A stretch of 64,000 nucleotides of DNA from Smittium mucronatum (lineage: Eukaryota > Kickxellomycota > Harpellomycetes > Harpellales > Legeriomycetaceae), in NCBI GenBank assembly GCA_001953115.1, contig LSSL01007770.1, positions 1 through 64,000 of the forward strand, given 5' to 3'. Below, one piece after another: positions 11,887-21,583 of the stretch; positions within the stretch are counted from its first letter, which is position 1; every line of letters begins with the position of its first letter. Below the pieces are notes generated by a model. The model saw only the letters and a program-made list of their open reading frames with translations, was not told the DNA's origin and ran no database searches. Both the position numbers and the translations under genes were made by a program.

Positions 11887-12243
11887 TTAATAGAAATATT
11901 TCATATATTCATAAACAGCTTCGCCGACTTTATTATTAGTGGCCAACAATCTCGATCCACCCATATTAACCAATACTTGATGAACTCCTGAAAAATCACC
12001 CCAGTAATTATAATAGCTCTTATGAATTTATTTTGAAATTTGGTGATTCGAACCAATAGTTTTTATTGGTGAAACAGCATTACTAGTGCTATCAGCGAAT
12101 AGAAAGACTGTTTCATACTTTCAAAGTGTCAAATAAATATCATTCGGATAAAGAATTAAATGCAACTAAACGTATACAAATATTTTTGAAGCGTAATCAT
12201 AATATACTCTTAATCTCGTAGCAGCTCTTATGAAGGTTCCCAG
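11887..12243 (-). pseudogene. Unassigned minus-strand exon-like pieces beside CFT2
   Basis: Three adjacent minus-strand segments look like coding exons. The last (11987 down to 11887) follows a TTTTTCAG acceptor and reads VHQVLVNMGGSR, LLATNNKVGEAVYEYMKYFY, then a stop; a leading G residue would be completed by the previous exon. A middle piece (about 12110-12030) reads ETVFLFADSTSNAVSPIKTI. A third (about 12243-12179) reads LGTFIRAATRLRVYYDYASK before a GTATAC donor and starts after a TTTACAG acceptor that abuts the CFT2 start codon. Composition and amino-acid texture are protein-like, unlike surrounding DNA. No family was recognised. Upstream exons would have to overlap CFT2 antisense, so this is more likely the surviving 3' end of a truncated gene. 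The middle piece also holds hairpins (TGAAACAG/CTGTTTCA at 12071-12107; CCAATA/TATTGG), so a structured RNA is an alternative. Confidence 0.35.
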
Positions 12244-12250
12244 TCTGTAA

Positions 12251-15200
12251 ATGTCTAGTTCAATCGAATTTACAGCCTTTTCTGGGTCCAGAAAGGAGGG
12301 TCCATTATGCTATTTATTAGAAATAGATGATTCCAAATTGCTTCTTGACTGTGGTGGGTATGGAATAATCCAAGGTGATTATTTCACCAACCTTAAAAAG
12401 TAAGAAAATATCTTTTCATTGTTTTTATCTTAGCTTTAATTATCAATGCTTTATTCTATATGATCTATAAACCCCAATAAGTACTAATATAAAAACCAAT
12501 AATTAGAGTTTCCCAATCGATAGATGCCGTTCTTCTATCTCATTCGACCCTCGAACATCTAGGCGGTTATGCATACGCTTATAAATTTTTAAATCTTAAA
12601 TGCCCAGTTTACGCCACAGTCCCTGTTTATAACATGGGAAAAATATCTGTGTCTTCCATCACAAGGGATTTACAAAAAGAAAGGGGTTTGGATCTATCTT
12701 TGGAAGACGTTTCTGAAGCTTTTAACCACATAACAACATTAAGGTACTCCCAGCCCACAAATCTCTCGGGGAAATGCAAAGAAATAAATATTAGCGCATA
12801 TTCTGCAGGACACAGTTTAGGCGGTTCAATTTGGAAAATCAAAAAAGGAATTGATGAGGTTTTATATGTTATAGACTATAATCACATCCGTGAAGGGTAA
12901 AGTTATAAAAATCTATTAATCATTTCTTACTCTCAAATATTTGCCTAAAAATTTTAAGAGTATTTTTAACAATCAAAAGATAAACTTTTATTTCAAAAAT
13001 TTAGCCATTTAGGTTCCACAAGTCTTTTGCATCGTGGTCAGGTTGTAGAAAACATGTTAAGACCAACTCTATTAATTACTGGGGCATATAATGCAACCAG
13101 GATACTTCCTACTCAAAAATCCAGAAAAATTGCCCTTCTAAATTTCATCAAATCGCATTTGGAAGGTACTGGAATAGCTTTGGTTCCTGTAGATACCTCT
13201 AATAGAATTTTGGAGATCGTTTATCTTATTGAAAGATTTATGGATAAGTTCATCGGAAACTTCGAATATAATTCAAATTTCCCCAAAAGGATATTTCTTC
13301 TCTCTAGATATGGAAATAGAGTTTTCAGATTTGCTCGCTCTATGCTTGAATGGATGAACGATAGTCTAGGCAACGAGTTTGATGGAAACCGAAAAAATCC
13401 ATTCGAATTAAAGCACATCAAAATCCTAAATAGCATCAATAAACTTGAGAGCTCAATATCAAAAGCCAGAAAATCTAGTGGTGAAAAATCATTCATTGTT
13501 CTAGTAAACGGCGAGGATTTCGACATTGGAAATTCTAAAAAATTGTTTAACAAATGGGCTTCAGAAAAAAATAATAAAATAATTTTAACTCAAAGGGGAT
13601 ACCCGGAAACTTTAACTCGGATTTTGTATGATCTGTGGTTAGAAAAGACGAAGCAAATTGAACTAGGTAACTCTGAGTCCCATCTTTTGGATGCAAATCA
13701 AAACAACTCCTATGATGATATTTCGGGAAGCTTAAACCAAATGAACGTTCCTTTGGATGTTAGTGTATTTTTAAACCAGGAAATATATGTGCCTGATTAT
13801 GAGAAAGTCTCTTTGGAAGGTGAGGAGCTAGCGTTATACAAAGAAAAAATGCGCAAAGATCAGGAAGAGGAAGAGGCGCGAATAACGCTATTATTAGAGG
13901 GCGATATCTCTGATGACGAATTTGATCTCATAGATCCTAATGGGAGAGACGAGGACAACATCGAATCTGATATGAAACCCTTTTCAGAATTTGGGTTGCC
14001 TGGAAAAGCAAAGAGGAGCTCGATATTAGGAAATCCTGGGGAGTTACAGAGAAAGTTCTCTAATAACACAAGCGAAAGCAAGATCCCTGAAACATCGTTA
14101 TTGAATACCGAAATGTTTAAACTGCTAACTGGGTCCACGTTTGACATTTACTTTAACTCTGGAAGCCAAATTAGAGCAACAAACTCAAATAGAGCTCATC
14201 TTTTTCCATTTTTCGACAAAAGAAAACGAGTAAGTGATTATGGCGAAGTTTTAGATATCGAACACCTTAAGCAACCTATAGCATCCCAATCCAATATTAA
14301 AGATAATGCTAGTTCTTTGCAAGTAATTCCTGAAAATGAAGGATTACTTTTTAATCCCCAAGATGCAGACCTAGATATTAGATCAAACTTTAAAAGAGCC
14401 AAAAACGATCCTAATAACCGTATTAATTTTGATTACAGTGACGATTCCAGTAGCGATAGTGAAAATGATGATTTTGATTTTGATTTAAAAAATAATAGCG
14501 CCATTAGCAACAATGATCTTAAAAAGGCAGATAATATTTTAACTGCAAAAGCCGGAGATTCTGGGTATAAATATGTAAAAACACTTAAAAAATTCAACAT
14601 TAACTGTGAAATAACGTTCTTTGATTTCGAGGGCAGATCCGATGGTAGATCCATGCACAACATCGTTGCCCAGATAGAACCAAGAAGGATAGTGGTTGTT
14701 GATGGTGATGAGGTTAGCACTGAATACTTTTGCCAACTTTGTGCTACTAATGATCGAATGACAAGTAGTATATTTGCCCCTGAAATAGGAGAAGTTTTGA
14801 ATGTTTCCACAAGAGCTAAGGCTTACTCGGTTAAATTATCAGATTCCTTGCTGAATTCCTTGAAATTCGCTTTACCCAAACCACATCTCAAAAATATATC
14901 AAAACTGCTATTGCCCTCTAATGATGGATTAGCCTCACAAAAATTCAGCTTGTTTTCCAAAGCTGCCATTTCTACTGGAGACGTGCTAGCAAACCAAAAT
15001 GTAATTTCTGATAATGATGACCCCTCCAAAAATTATTCTGGGGAAGAACTCCGTATATCTAGAGTGCGTGGGATTTGGCGCATTTATGAAGATTCAAATG
15101 TACCTGTTCTAGATTTACCTAACTTGGAGGAAAGACAAATATATAATGATGTTAAGTATGCTGGAGATTTAAAATTAAGTTTACTCAAACGTGGGCTATT

Positions 15201-15431
15201 AGCTAATGGAATAAATGCATCCTTTCAAGGTGATGGCATCTTGGTTTGTAATAACTCGATTAGAGTTGAAAAGGTATCTATTATTTATTTTTTGATTTAG
15301 TCATTTTCTTAATCTTGCTTTTATTTTTTTCAACTAAGGATGACGACGGTCTCGTACGGATTGATGGAAATCTGTCCTCTGAATTCTATAAAATCAGATC
15401 TATTTTATATGGTCTATTAGCTGCTATTTAA
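12251..15431 (+). CDS. CFT2: CPSF100/Cft2, pre-mRNA 3' end processing subunit
   Basis: Four exons: 12251-12399, 12507-12896, 13005-15273, 15339-15431; introns of 107, 108 and 65 bp, all GT...AG, giving a continuous 966-residue frame. The family is the catalytically inactive metallo-beta-lactamase/beta-CASP partner of the endonuclease CPSF73 in the cleavage and polyadenylation factor. Seen: the start [32 protein letters not shown], then [20 protein letters not shown] where active nucleases have HxHxDH. Here the motif is H-S-T-L-E-H, so zinc ligands are missing as expected. Next come [38 protein letters not shown], a beta-CASP region with [20 protein letters not shown], acidic low-complexity linkers, [12 protein letters not shown], and a C-terminal exon ending [16 protein letters not shown], matching the conserved C-terminus. 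It converges with the Rpr2-like gene, with 288 bp between stop codons. Confidence 0.95.
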
Positions 15432-15719
15432 GATATTTTATTCGAACATTGCTTCCATTTTTTATAATATAGTAATATGTTATAATTAAATAAACCAAGA
15501 ATCGTTTTTATGGAAGCCTTTTGTTAATATTAATTTCTATTTGGTGTTTTATTAGATTTTTTAAAACTATTAAAAAATAATATTTTGAAGTAAATTTAGG
15601 GGGAATAAAAGAATACTCATTTAATCCAAAAATATGCTAAAATCTTCCAATGTTAAAAACATAGTTGTGAAAGTTTCAAAAAAAAAACAAATGGGTTAAA
15701 AGAGGGGCTGAGAATAGTA

Positions 15720-17078
15720 TTATAAAGTATTTAAAAAATCCGTTAGAGAATATTTTCCCGGATTTGAAGCTTCATTATTCCCTGTTTTTTGGTTCTTTTC
15801 CTTCTTTTTAAGCAATGATTGTAGAGAGGCCAGATTATTTGATTTGCGTTTCTTTGATGAGACCATGGTCTGAGAATTGTTTTTGGGATTTATATTTGGG
15901 ATTTTCTGTGGAGCTGAGATTGAAAAGCTTTCTTTTGTATTAAATGTGGTTTTAGGGTTCTTTGATTGATTTATAGAATCTTGTTGACTAGATTTTGGTA
16001 GGGGTTTAACTTTTTTAGAATTTTGAAGTTTAAATTTTCCTGAATTAATTCTGTTCTCATAAGGTATTTTCTGTTTCGAGTTGTCAGATTCCACGGCATG
16101 GGAAGAGGCTTCATTAGTCTCCTGGAAATTTTTTGTATTTTCATTCAAATTTGATATAATAGAACTTTCTAATTTTGTATCTATACCCTCCCTAGAATCA
16201 TAACAGATAAATGATTCAATATCACTCGAAGTTTTTCTATCATTTTTAGTACTACATACTACTAATTCCGTTTTCGACTCTGATTTTTTGTTACTTTTAG
16301 CCCTTTTAAGTTCTGCTGCTCTGATCTCAAGAGGCGTCAATTCTTTTGGTTTCAAAGAATCAGATTTTAATTTAGAAATTTTTTTAAGCCCTTCCTCTAA
16401 GAGCATTCCAATTTTAGTACCAATCATCCTATCTTGATGTATTTTTCCGACATCCTCATCACTTAGAATTTTGGATTTTGATATTTGGATAGCTTTATAT
16501 TGGCTAGCGCACAAAAAAACGGACTCAAGCAAACAGAGGTTACAATGTATTGAGATCGAATTTCTGGACCCAAAATCCATCACTGTAAAAGGCTTTTCTG
16601 TTTCGAAATTAATATCTTGAGCATTTGTAACCTTTTTAATATTTCTTTCTTTATCCTTTTTGATATTTTTCTTCCTATTACTTTTGGTTGAATTGTTTAA
16701 ATCTGAGTTTTTGAAAGCAGAAAATTGAGAATTACTTTCGACGCGGAAAGAATTTGCTGTAAAACCAACAACCAAAAGATTTCCGCAATGCCGACACATT
16801 AATTTCCCAAAAGAATTAGCTTCTGGAAGTAAAGAGGCATTGGTATTAATGGGCTTCTGATTTTTTCCGATTTTTATTTTTTGGCTAGAATTTCCTGCCC
16901 TAGTAGTCGAAATTTTGTTATATTTAGTTTGTAGTAATTTATCTCTGCCTGAATCATCTATCAAATCGAGAAATCTCTTTCCAAGAATGGCTGAAACTAC
17001 AGGAGATTGCTTGAACACGGTTTTTGCAGCTAATTGAAGATAATCCAGTTGGATTTCCAGATTCTTTTCTTTAGACAT
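15720..17078 (-). CDS. Rpr2/Snm1/RPP21-family RNase P/MRP subunit
   Basis: A 452-residue single-exon frame. The family binds the RNA of RNase P (tRNA 5' maturation) or RNase MRP (pre-rRNA cleavage). Seen: an N-terminal helix LDYLQLAAKTVF (11-22) as in RPP21, then a split zinc ribbon with MCRHCGNLLVVGF (C95, C98) and IHCNLCLLESVFLC (C179, C182). The spacer between the two CxxC knuckles (about 80 residues, Lys/Asn/Ser-rich) is much longer than in human RPP21, and the C-terminal ~260 residues are basic, low-complexity and contain clusters such as KKRKSNN that could act as nuclear/nucleolar signals. Which of Rpr2 or Snm1 it represents cannot be told from sequence alone, so no symbol is given. It ends tail to tail with CFT2. 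The upstream region is short before DIRS-type repeats begin at 17311. Confidence 0.82.
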   Translation of the reverse strand: MSKEKNLEIQLDYLQLAAKTVFKQSPVVSAILGKRFLDLIDDSGRDKLLQTKYNKISTTRAGNSSQKIKIGKNQKPINTNASLLPEANSFGKLMCRHCGNLLVVGFTANSFRVESNSQFSAFKNSDLNNSTKSNRKKNIKKDKERNIKKVTNAQDINFETEKPFTVMDFGSRNSISIHCNLCLLESVFLCASQYKAIQISKSKILSDEDVGKIHQDRMIGTKIGMLLEEGLKKISKLKSDSLKPKELTPLEIRAAELKRAKSNKKSESKTELVVCSTKNDRKTSSDIESFICYDSREGIDTKLESSIISNLNENTKNFQETNEASSHAVESDNSKQKIPYENRINSGKFKLQNSKKVKPLPKSSQQDSINQSKNPKTTFNTKESFSISAPQKIPNINPKNNSQTMVSSKKRKSNNLASLQSLLKKKEKNQKTGNNEASNPGKYSLTDFLNTL

Positions 17079-17310
17079 TTTTATAGAGGGTCTATTATTT
17101 TCTTTATATTGAACAAAATACCGATGTTTCGATTTACCTGATGTATAATTAACTTTAGTTTGTTGAATATTTATTTTAAGACTTAGAGTCCAAAAAGTAT
17201 GTTGGAAACCTAAAGCACAAACATTGATTTTTGAAATTGCGCTTTATAAAATTAAATCGAGATAATTTATGTTTGAATTGATCGAGCTCAAAGAGCGAAG
17301 ATTAATTCAT

Positions 17311-17339
17311 ATTATAAGAGAGGTGGAGACATATTAAGT
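17311..17339 (+). repeat. Extra copy of the DIRS-like terminal repeat
   Basis: Reads ATTATAAGAGAGGTGGAGAC then ATATTAAGT, nearly the same as the left terminus at 17567-17596, in direct orientation and 256 bp outside it. It may be an outer terminal segment of the same element or the solo end of another insertion. Confidence 0.65.
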
Positions 17340-17566
17340 GCTATCATATTATTGGATAAAACAGAACTGAAAATCTAAAGCCAATAAAATAGTGAATAGA
17401 ATGAACTAAATAAAAATAATTTTATGATATAGACTGTGGTACGTGTTAGAGATATTTCTATCATCTTTAGCAAAGGAAGAAGAAGCATGGCGGGAGAATT
17501 TAATATATTTACACCCTTCTTATAATATGAATTAATCTTCATTCTTTGACCTCGACCAATTCCAAC

Positions 17567-17596
17567 ATTATAATTCGGGGTGGAGACATATTAAGT
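17567..17596 (+). repeat. DIRS-like element, left terminal repeat
   Basis: Inverted partner of 21554-21583, with about 25 of the first 26 positions matching. The recombinase stop codon begins at its inner edge. Confidence 0.75.
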
Positions 17597-18583
17597 TATT
17601 CTAAAGGTAATATAGACTCTGTCAAGTTACTTTTAGAGCTCCTTGATATTCTGTAATATGAGTCAAACATTGAATAGTTTGACCAAAAGGCATGTGTGAT
17701 TACTTCATCCGCTGACGCTCCAGTTGTAGACGCCAGAGTATCTCCAATAGCACGTGCCTTTGGGATGGGAGTGTTTGGTGTGCTGATTATAAGTTCGATA
17801 GGGAGTGTATATATCGGATGATGCTATCAATCGATAAGAACTTAGCATATTCATTCAGATATCTTAAGATTCTGTTGACCATTAATGAGCTGTTATCGAC
17901 GTGCATAGTCGGGCAAAGGTTCTGAGCGATTCTCTGCTTATACACTTCGTATGTGTATACTGGGAATAGGACCTGACCCGGGTGTCTACTAATCTGGCAT
18001 GGGCAAATAATAGAATCTCTTTTTCGCTTCTCTTTAGGGGCTATAATTGCAAGATTTAGAACTCCTTGTGTGATAACCGACCTAGCATCGTCTATCATAT
18101 ACATGTCAGAAACACGGAGAAATCCTGTTACTGCCAATAACCAGCATGGTTTAGCAGTAAGGTACTTGTCGTACAGTTTCTTACTTTTATTATTACCAGC
18201 GTAATATACACAGCAGGCCTAATAAATGACGTAACGTAATAGTAGTCGAGTGCCGTGAAAAATTCTTTGAATTTTTGTACACTTTACAGTTACTCCAGGT
18301 TATCGAAAAGTATTAAAATTACTGATTTTTATGCTCTAACAGCCGAAACCTTGAGTTTATTTGAGCTGTATATTTCAGTGAGATAATTTACTGTATGGGA
18401 TGCTGAAATTGCGGCACTTATACTTTTGCATTTTCTCCAATCTAATAAATTTTGCTGCACGTGACAGTACCTGGATTCACGCCTGTTATATCGTTCGTTG
18501 GAAACGAAAATATCAATTGCTAGATCTGAGGGACACTGTTCTTGTGGAGGGTGCTGCTGATCATCCATGCCATCAGACTCCAA
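17596..18583 (-). pseudogene. Tyrosine recombinase of the DIRS-like element (broken)
   Basis: The N-terminal core-binding part reads SRYCHVQQNLLDWRKCKS then VNYLTEIYSSNKLKVSAVRA (18583 down to 18329). The catalytic part reads LRVSDMYMIDDARS with the first Arg, then a lysine-rich APKEKRKRDS strand (18137 down to about 17790). A frame change leads to TPNTPIPKARAIGDTLA and THAFWSNYSMFDSYYRISR, which carries the His/Trp box and candidate nucleophile Tyr, and the frame ends NLTESILPLE at 17596. In intact elements this enzyme would join the circular cDNA to the genome without a target-site duplication. At least one frameshift near 17790-17810 and a disruption between 18140 and 18330 inactivate it. 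Confidence 0.8.
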
Positions 18584-18967
18584 TGTTTGTTCTCGATTAA
18601 CTGCTACTTTCTGCTTTTGAGCTCAAGAATCAACGTTGTTGCTTGCAGCAGGAGGGGCTGCAATATTTACAGGTCCACTAGATTGGGAAACCAAACTGTT
18701 GGCTTTCATAGTGGTGTGATCAGTGTTGTCGTTTGCCGACTTATCCTGACTCTAACTCGCTACCTGAGATACCAGGTTCGATTACGGGCAGGAGTATGGG
18801 TTCCTCCACCCTAATCGGCTTTAGATAATTGAATTCCTCTCTACTGCTTCGGTGTCCGGGAACCAGCTGTGATATATTTTCTGCTTCTTGTTAAGGTTGG
18901 AAGCGAATAATTCTATTTCTTGGGGAACAAACATCCTGTAGAGTGAATTGAGTGTCTGTGTTGATAT

Positions 18968-19519
18968 TTACCATTCCTTTAGAAATTTAAATCGGCCTGG
19001 AACATCTGCTGGGCTGAGAACTAAGGGTATATATGTTGCCTGGGGCTGAGTGTTTGTCCTCAGGCAGTGCATCCATATATTCTCTGATATTTCCAGCAGC
19101 TTTTTCGATGCATTCCAGACAAATTTCCTGACGTAAGCTAATGACATCGTATTTTCTGAGTATATTAGTATGGATAGACCCGACACGTTCCGGAGGCAGA
19201 GCGCAAAAAATATCTTCAAAAGCTATTTGACATTTATGTGCATTGATTCCTCGGCAAGACTGATAATCCTAATTATGTTTTTGAACCAATAACTACTCCA
19301 CAATTTTTGTCTTGAGTCCTTAAAAATATCTATTTCCGATGTCTCCGGGAGGAAGCGCTGTTTATTCCATTTCCTAAAATGCTCCTTCCAGAACCTCAAG
19401 TTCTTAATCTTGGGCTCCTTGAGAGTTACTTTCGCTGTCCAGCATTTCGATTTCGATAGAAAGTTGTTATTCAGCTCCAATAACCTCCTTAGCATTAGAC
19501 TTACTGGAAGGAGGGCCAC
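18968..19519 (-). pseudogene. RT connection and RNase H region of the DIRS-like element (broken)
   Basis: Reads LMLRRLLELNNNFLSKSKCW, then FWKEHFRKWNKQRFLPETSE and EIDIFKDS where an RNase H catalytic Asp is expected. In the following frame come LSILIYSENTMSLAYVRKFV, a region with MEISE-like EISENIWMHCL, and PLVLSPADVPGRFKF, resembling the NPADAPSR end of this domain. The frame changes near 19220. Just downstream (about 18.8-18.9 kb) QEIELFASNLNKKQKIYHSW matches the conserved LFAS..N...SW segment that follows RNase H in these elements. Confidence 0.75.
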
Positions 19520-19524
19520 TGAAA

Positions 19525-20390
19525 TTTCTTTTTCATTGCCTATAAAACTTGCTGGTTCTTCCAGGGATGCTTTTTCGGTCTTTAGAGTACCTCTGGCTTC
19601 TCGAAACAGATCTCTGAATTTTGATGGGGGGTACCTTCAGTGACATATCTCGCGATTTTATGCTTGTTTCAGGATGATTAATTTTCTGGAATGTTGTCGT
19701 GGAGGATTTTTCTTTCTTGATCTTTTAGCCAAGTTCGATCAGTTTCAAACTTATTCGACATTTGTTCAAGTTGCATACTTTCTTGGACTCCCCCAGGATG
19801 AGAAGGTCGTCCAAGTAAGCATAAAACCGAATTCCTTGTGACCGGGATTAGGTCAGAGAGGATAAAGTACCTTTGTGAAGGTGTGAGAACTAAGGAATAA
19901 CCTAAAGTGAAGGACGTGGAGCTGGTAGGTTTTGCCATCTCACCAGAACCGAAAGTATTTCATGCACGGTTTGTGTATTAATATTCGCATGAACGCATCC
20001 TCCAGGTATAGAGACGTGGCATAATATTTATGAAGCGTCATGCGGCACATCTACGCAAGTATCTCTATTTGGAAGTTCTTCTGCTATATATTCAGGTTCA
20101 GCTTCCTCGGTTTCAGGAATTTATGAGTACCCTTTCTTATTTGAAACCACAAATATGTTGCTTTAGAGGCCTTAGTTTTGCACCCTGACATCCTCTAAGA
20201 CATTCTTCTCTAACAGAAATACCACATACTCTGTTATTATTTTGTGAGCCTCTTTGCTGATCTTTTTTTTTCTGTGTATGGAATGGAGCTTAAGTTCCGG
20301 ATGCTCTTCCAATATTTTTTTTCTTGCGTGATTCGTCGCAGAACCGAAAAAGTATTTTTGTAGTACAGGTCCGTCTAATCGACCCCACAA
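19525..20390 (-). pseudogene. Reverse transcriptase of the DIRS-like element (broken)
   Basis: Starts with ISKEAHKIITEYVVFLLEKN (about 20260-20190), continues with SLYLEDAFMRILIHKPCMKY and DGKTYQLHVLHFRLFLSS, then after a frame change FYAYLDDLLILGESK. The YLDD catalytic box is encoded at 19806-19817. A segment DMSLKVPPIKIQRSV closes the palm/thumb region. Several in-frame stops (for example before DGKTYQ) and at least two frameshifts show it is a relic. Domain identity is clear from the YLDD box and flanking DIRS-type motifs. Confidence 0.82.
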
Positions 20391-21553
20391 TACAAAAATA
20401 TTTTTTCGGTTCGACTAACAAGCTTTTATTTATAATTTTAGATTGCTTAATGGAATATTGAAACTCTTCTCGACGATTTTGAGGACTCATTTCCTGTTCG
20501 GAAACCTGGACCAAGCTGAACGGAACATCGCGAGGTGACCCCCTACCAGGAGTTCTATCATGTATTTTTCTGGGAAATCCTTCCGCGGCCTCGTTCTCTC
20601 CCCAGAAAATTTGGCTTTTTTGGGCGTAATTTTTGATGTTTTGTGGAAACAATTTCGTTATCTTGCGCTGGAGCAGGTTTGCTATAGTCTCAGTTCTGCG
20701 TTCCGATCTTCTGGAGCCCGGGAAAGGGTATTAGAATCCTTGGTCGTTTTTCAGACTTCTTAATAGCAATCAGTGTACCTGATTTTTCCTGTTCCATGAG
20801 GGGCTTGATATCGGATTCTATAATCTGATCATGTTTTCCGGATAAATAAAGACCCTTATTTAGGTTTTATAGTTCTCCCTGGGTGGATGATGTCGCTATA
20901 TCTGACAGAAGTACCCTCTTGTAGTTGGAGAAGACAATGTGCGGATCTTCCGGTCCTACTTCGGGTATTTCCTGAATTATTCTGTGTACATATAAGTCAA
21001 TGAGTAGAGTGGCTTGAGCTAGAGATAATTGTATCCCATAAAGAACGGTGTCCGTTTTCTTAACTGTAGTTGCCGCAGATTCATTAAGCGGTGTAGAAAG
21101 TTAATTAGTAGAGCTGCTTCTAAGATATGCATACATTACGTTTTTTCTCTCATCTTTCGCTAGAGGGGTGCGGGAGAATATTTTTCAATGAATATAGAGC
21201 TTCAATGAGCTCTAGATAGACCTGGAGGTCCGTATTTGGGGTCCTCGTGTTCCTGTGCTGCTGCTATTTTGAGCAATTTTTGGTTTAATTTTTAGGTTGA
21301 TCTTTGATTAACTGTAAAGACTCTGTGATCATGATCTTATATTCAATATTTCTGGTAGAAATAGCTTTGTAACTTTTTATTTTTTTTGAACCCCTTTCAA
21401 GCTGGTGGATTAACTTTGAGAAAAAAGGATTATAAGGATATTTCCTACACGTACCACACATTCCATATCATAAAATTATTTTTGTTTAGCTCATTCTATC
21501 CACTATTTTATTTTCTTTAGATTTTCGGTTTAGTTTCGTATAACACGATGGTA
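20391..21553 (-). pseudogene. Probable degraded gag/ORF1 region of the DIRS-like element
   Basis: The position upstream of the reverse transcriptase and inside the inverted repeats matches the place of gag. Open pieces exist (for example 20652 down to 20290) but no conserved motif was recognised and the frame is broken repeatedly. Assigned from position only. Confidence 0.4.
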
Positions 21554-21583
21554 ACACTTTATGTCTACACCCCGAATTATAAT
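21554..21583 (-). repeat. DIRS-like element, right terminal repeat
   Basis: Inverted partner of 17567-17596 (ATTATAATTCGGGGTG core). A further stretch at 21728-21770 (TGGAGATGATATTAAGTTTT...ATTGGATAAC) resembles, in direct orientation, the sequence around 17324-17360, hinting at additional terminal repeat structure outside the 30-bp core. Confidence 0.7.

Larger units (their letters stand above)
17567..21583 (-). mobile_element. Decayed DIRS-like (tyrosine-recombinase) retrotransposon
   Basis: About 4.0 kb, bounded by short inverted repeats: 17567-17596 (ATTATAATTCGGGGTGGAGA...) and 21554-21583, whose reverse complement is ATTATAATTCGGGGTGTAGA.... Inside, on the minus strand and in order, lie a degraded gag-like region (about 21.5-20.4 kb), reverse transcriptase, connection/RNase H and a tyrosine recombinase whose stop codon falls at the inner edge of the left repeat. 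This order and the recombinase in place of a DDE integrase place it among DIRS-like elements, known from many early-diverging fungi. Multiple stops and frameshifts make it non-functional. It is visibly richer in G+C than the AT deserts beside it, which fits a foreign or younger insertion. Confidence 0.85.

Noticed and set aside
12036..12058. GGTTCGAATC on the minus strand, a perfect tRNA B-box core
   Set aside because: The arms do not form a T stem with the usual 5-bp/7-nt geometry and no A box or anticodon arm fits upstream. Coding-like reading explains the stretch better.
12627..12842. Minus-strand frame opposite CFT2 exon 2
   Set aside because: Antisense shadow of a well-supported exon.
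13221..15029. Several minus-strand frames across CFT2 exon 3
   Set aside because: Antisense shadows of the conserved CPSF100 coding exon, without family similarity.
17311..21583. Gypsy-type LTR retrotransposon interpretation
   Set aside because: No long terminal repeats or integrase DDE/chromodomain were found. The domain after RNase H is a tyrosine recombinase and the ends are short inverted repeats.
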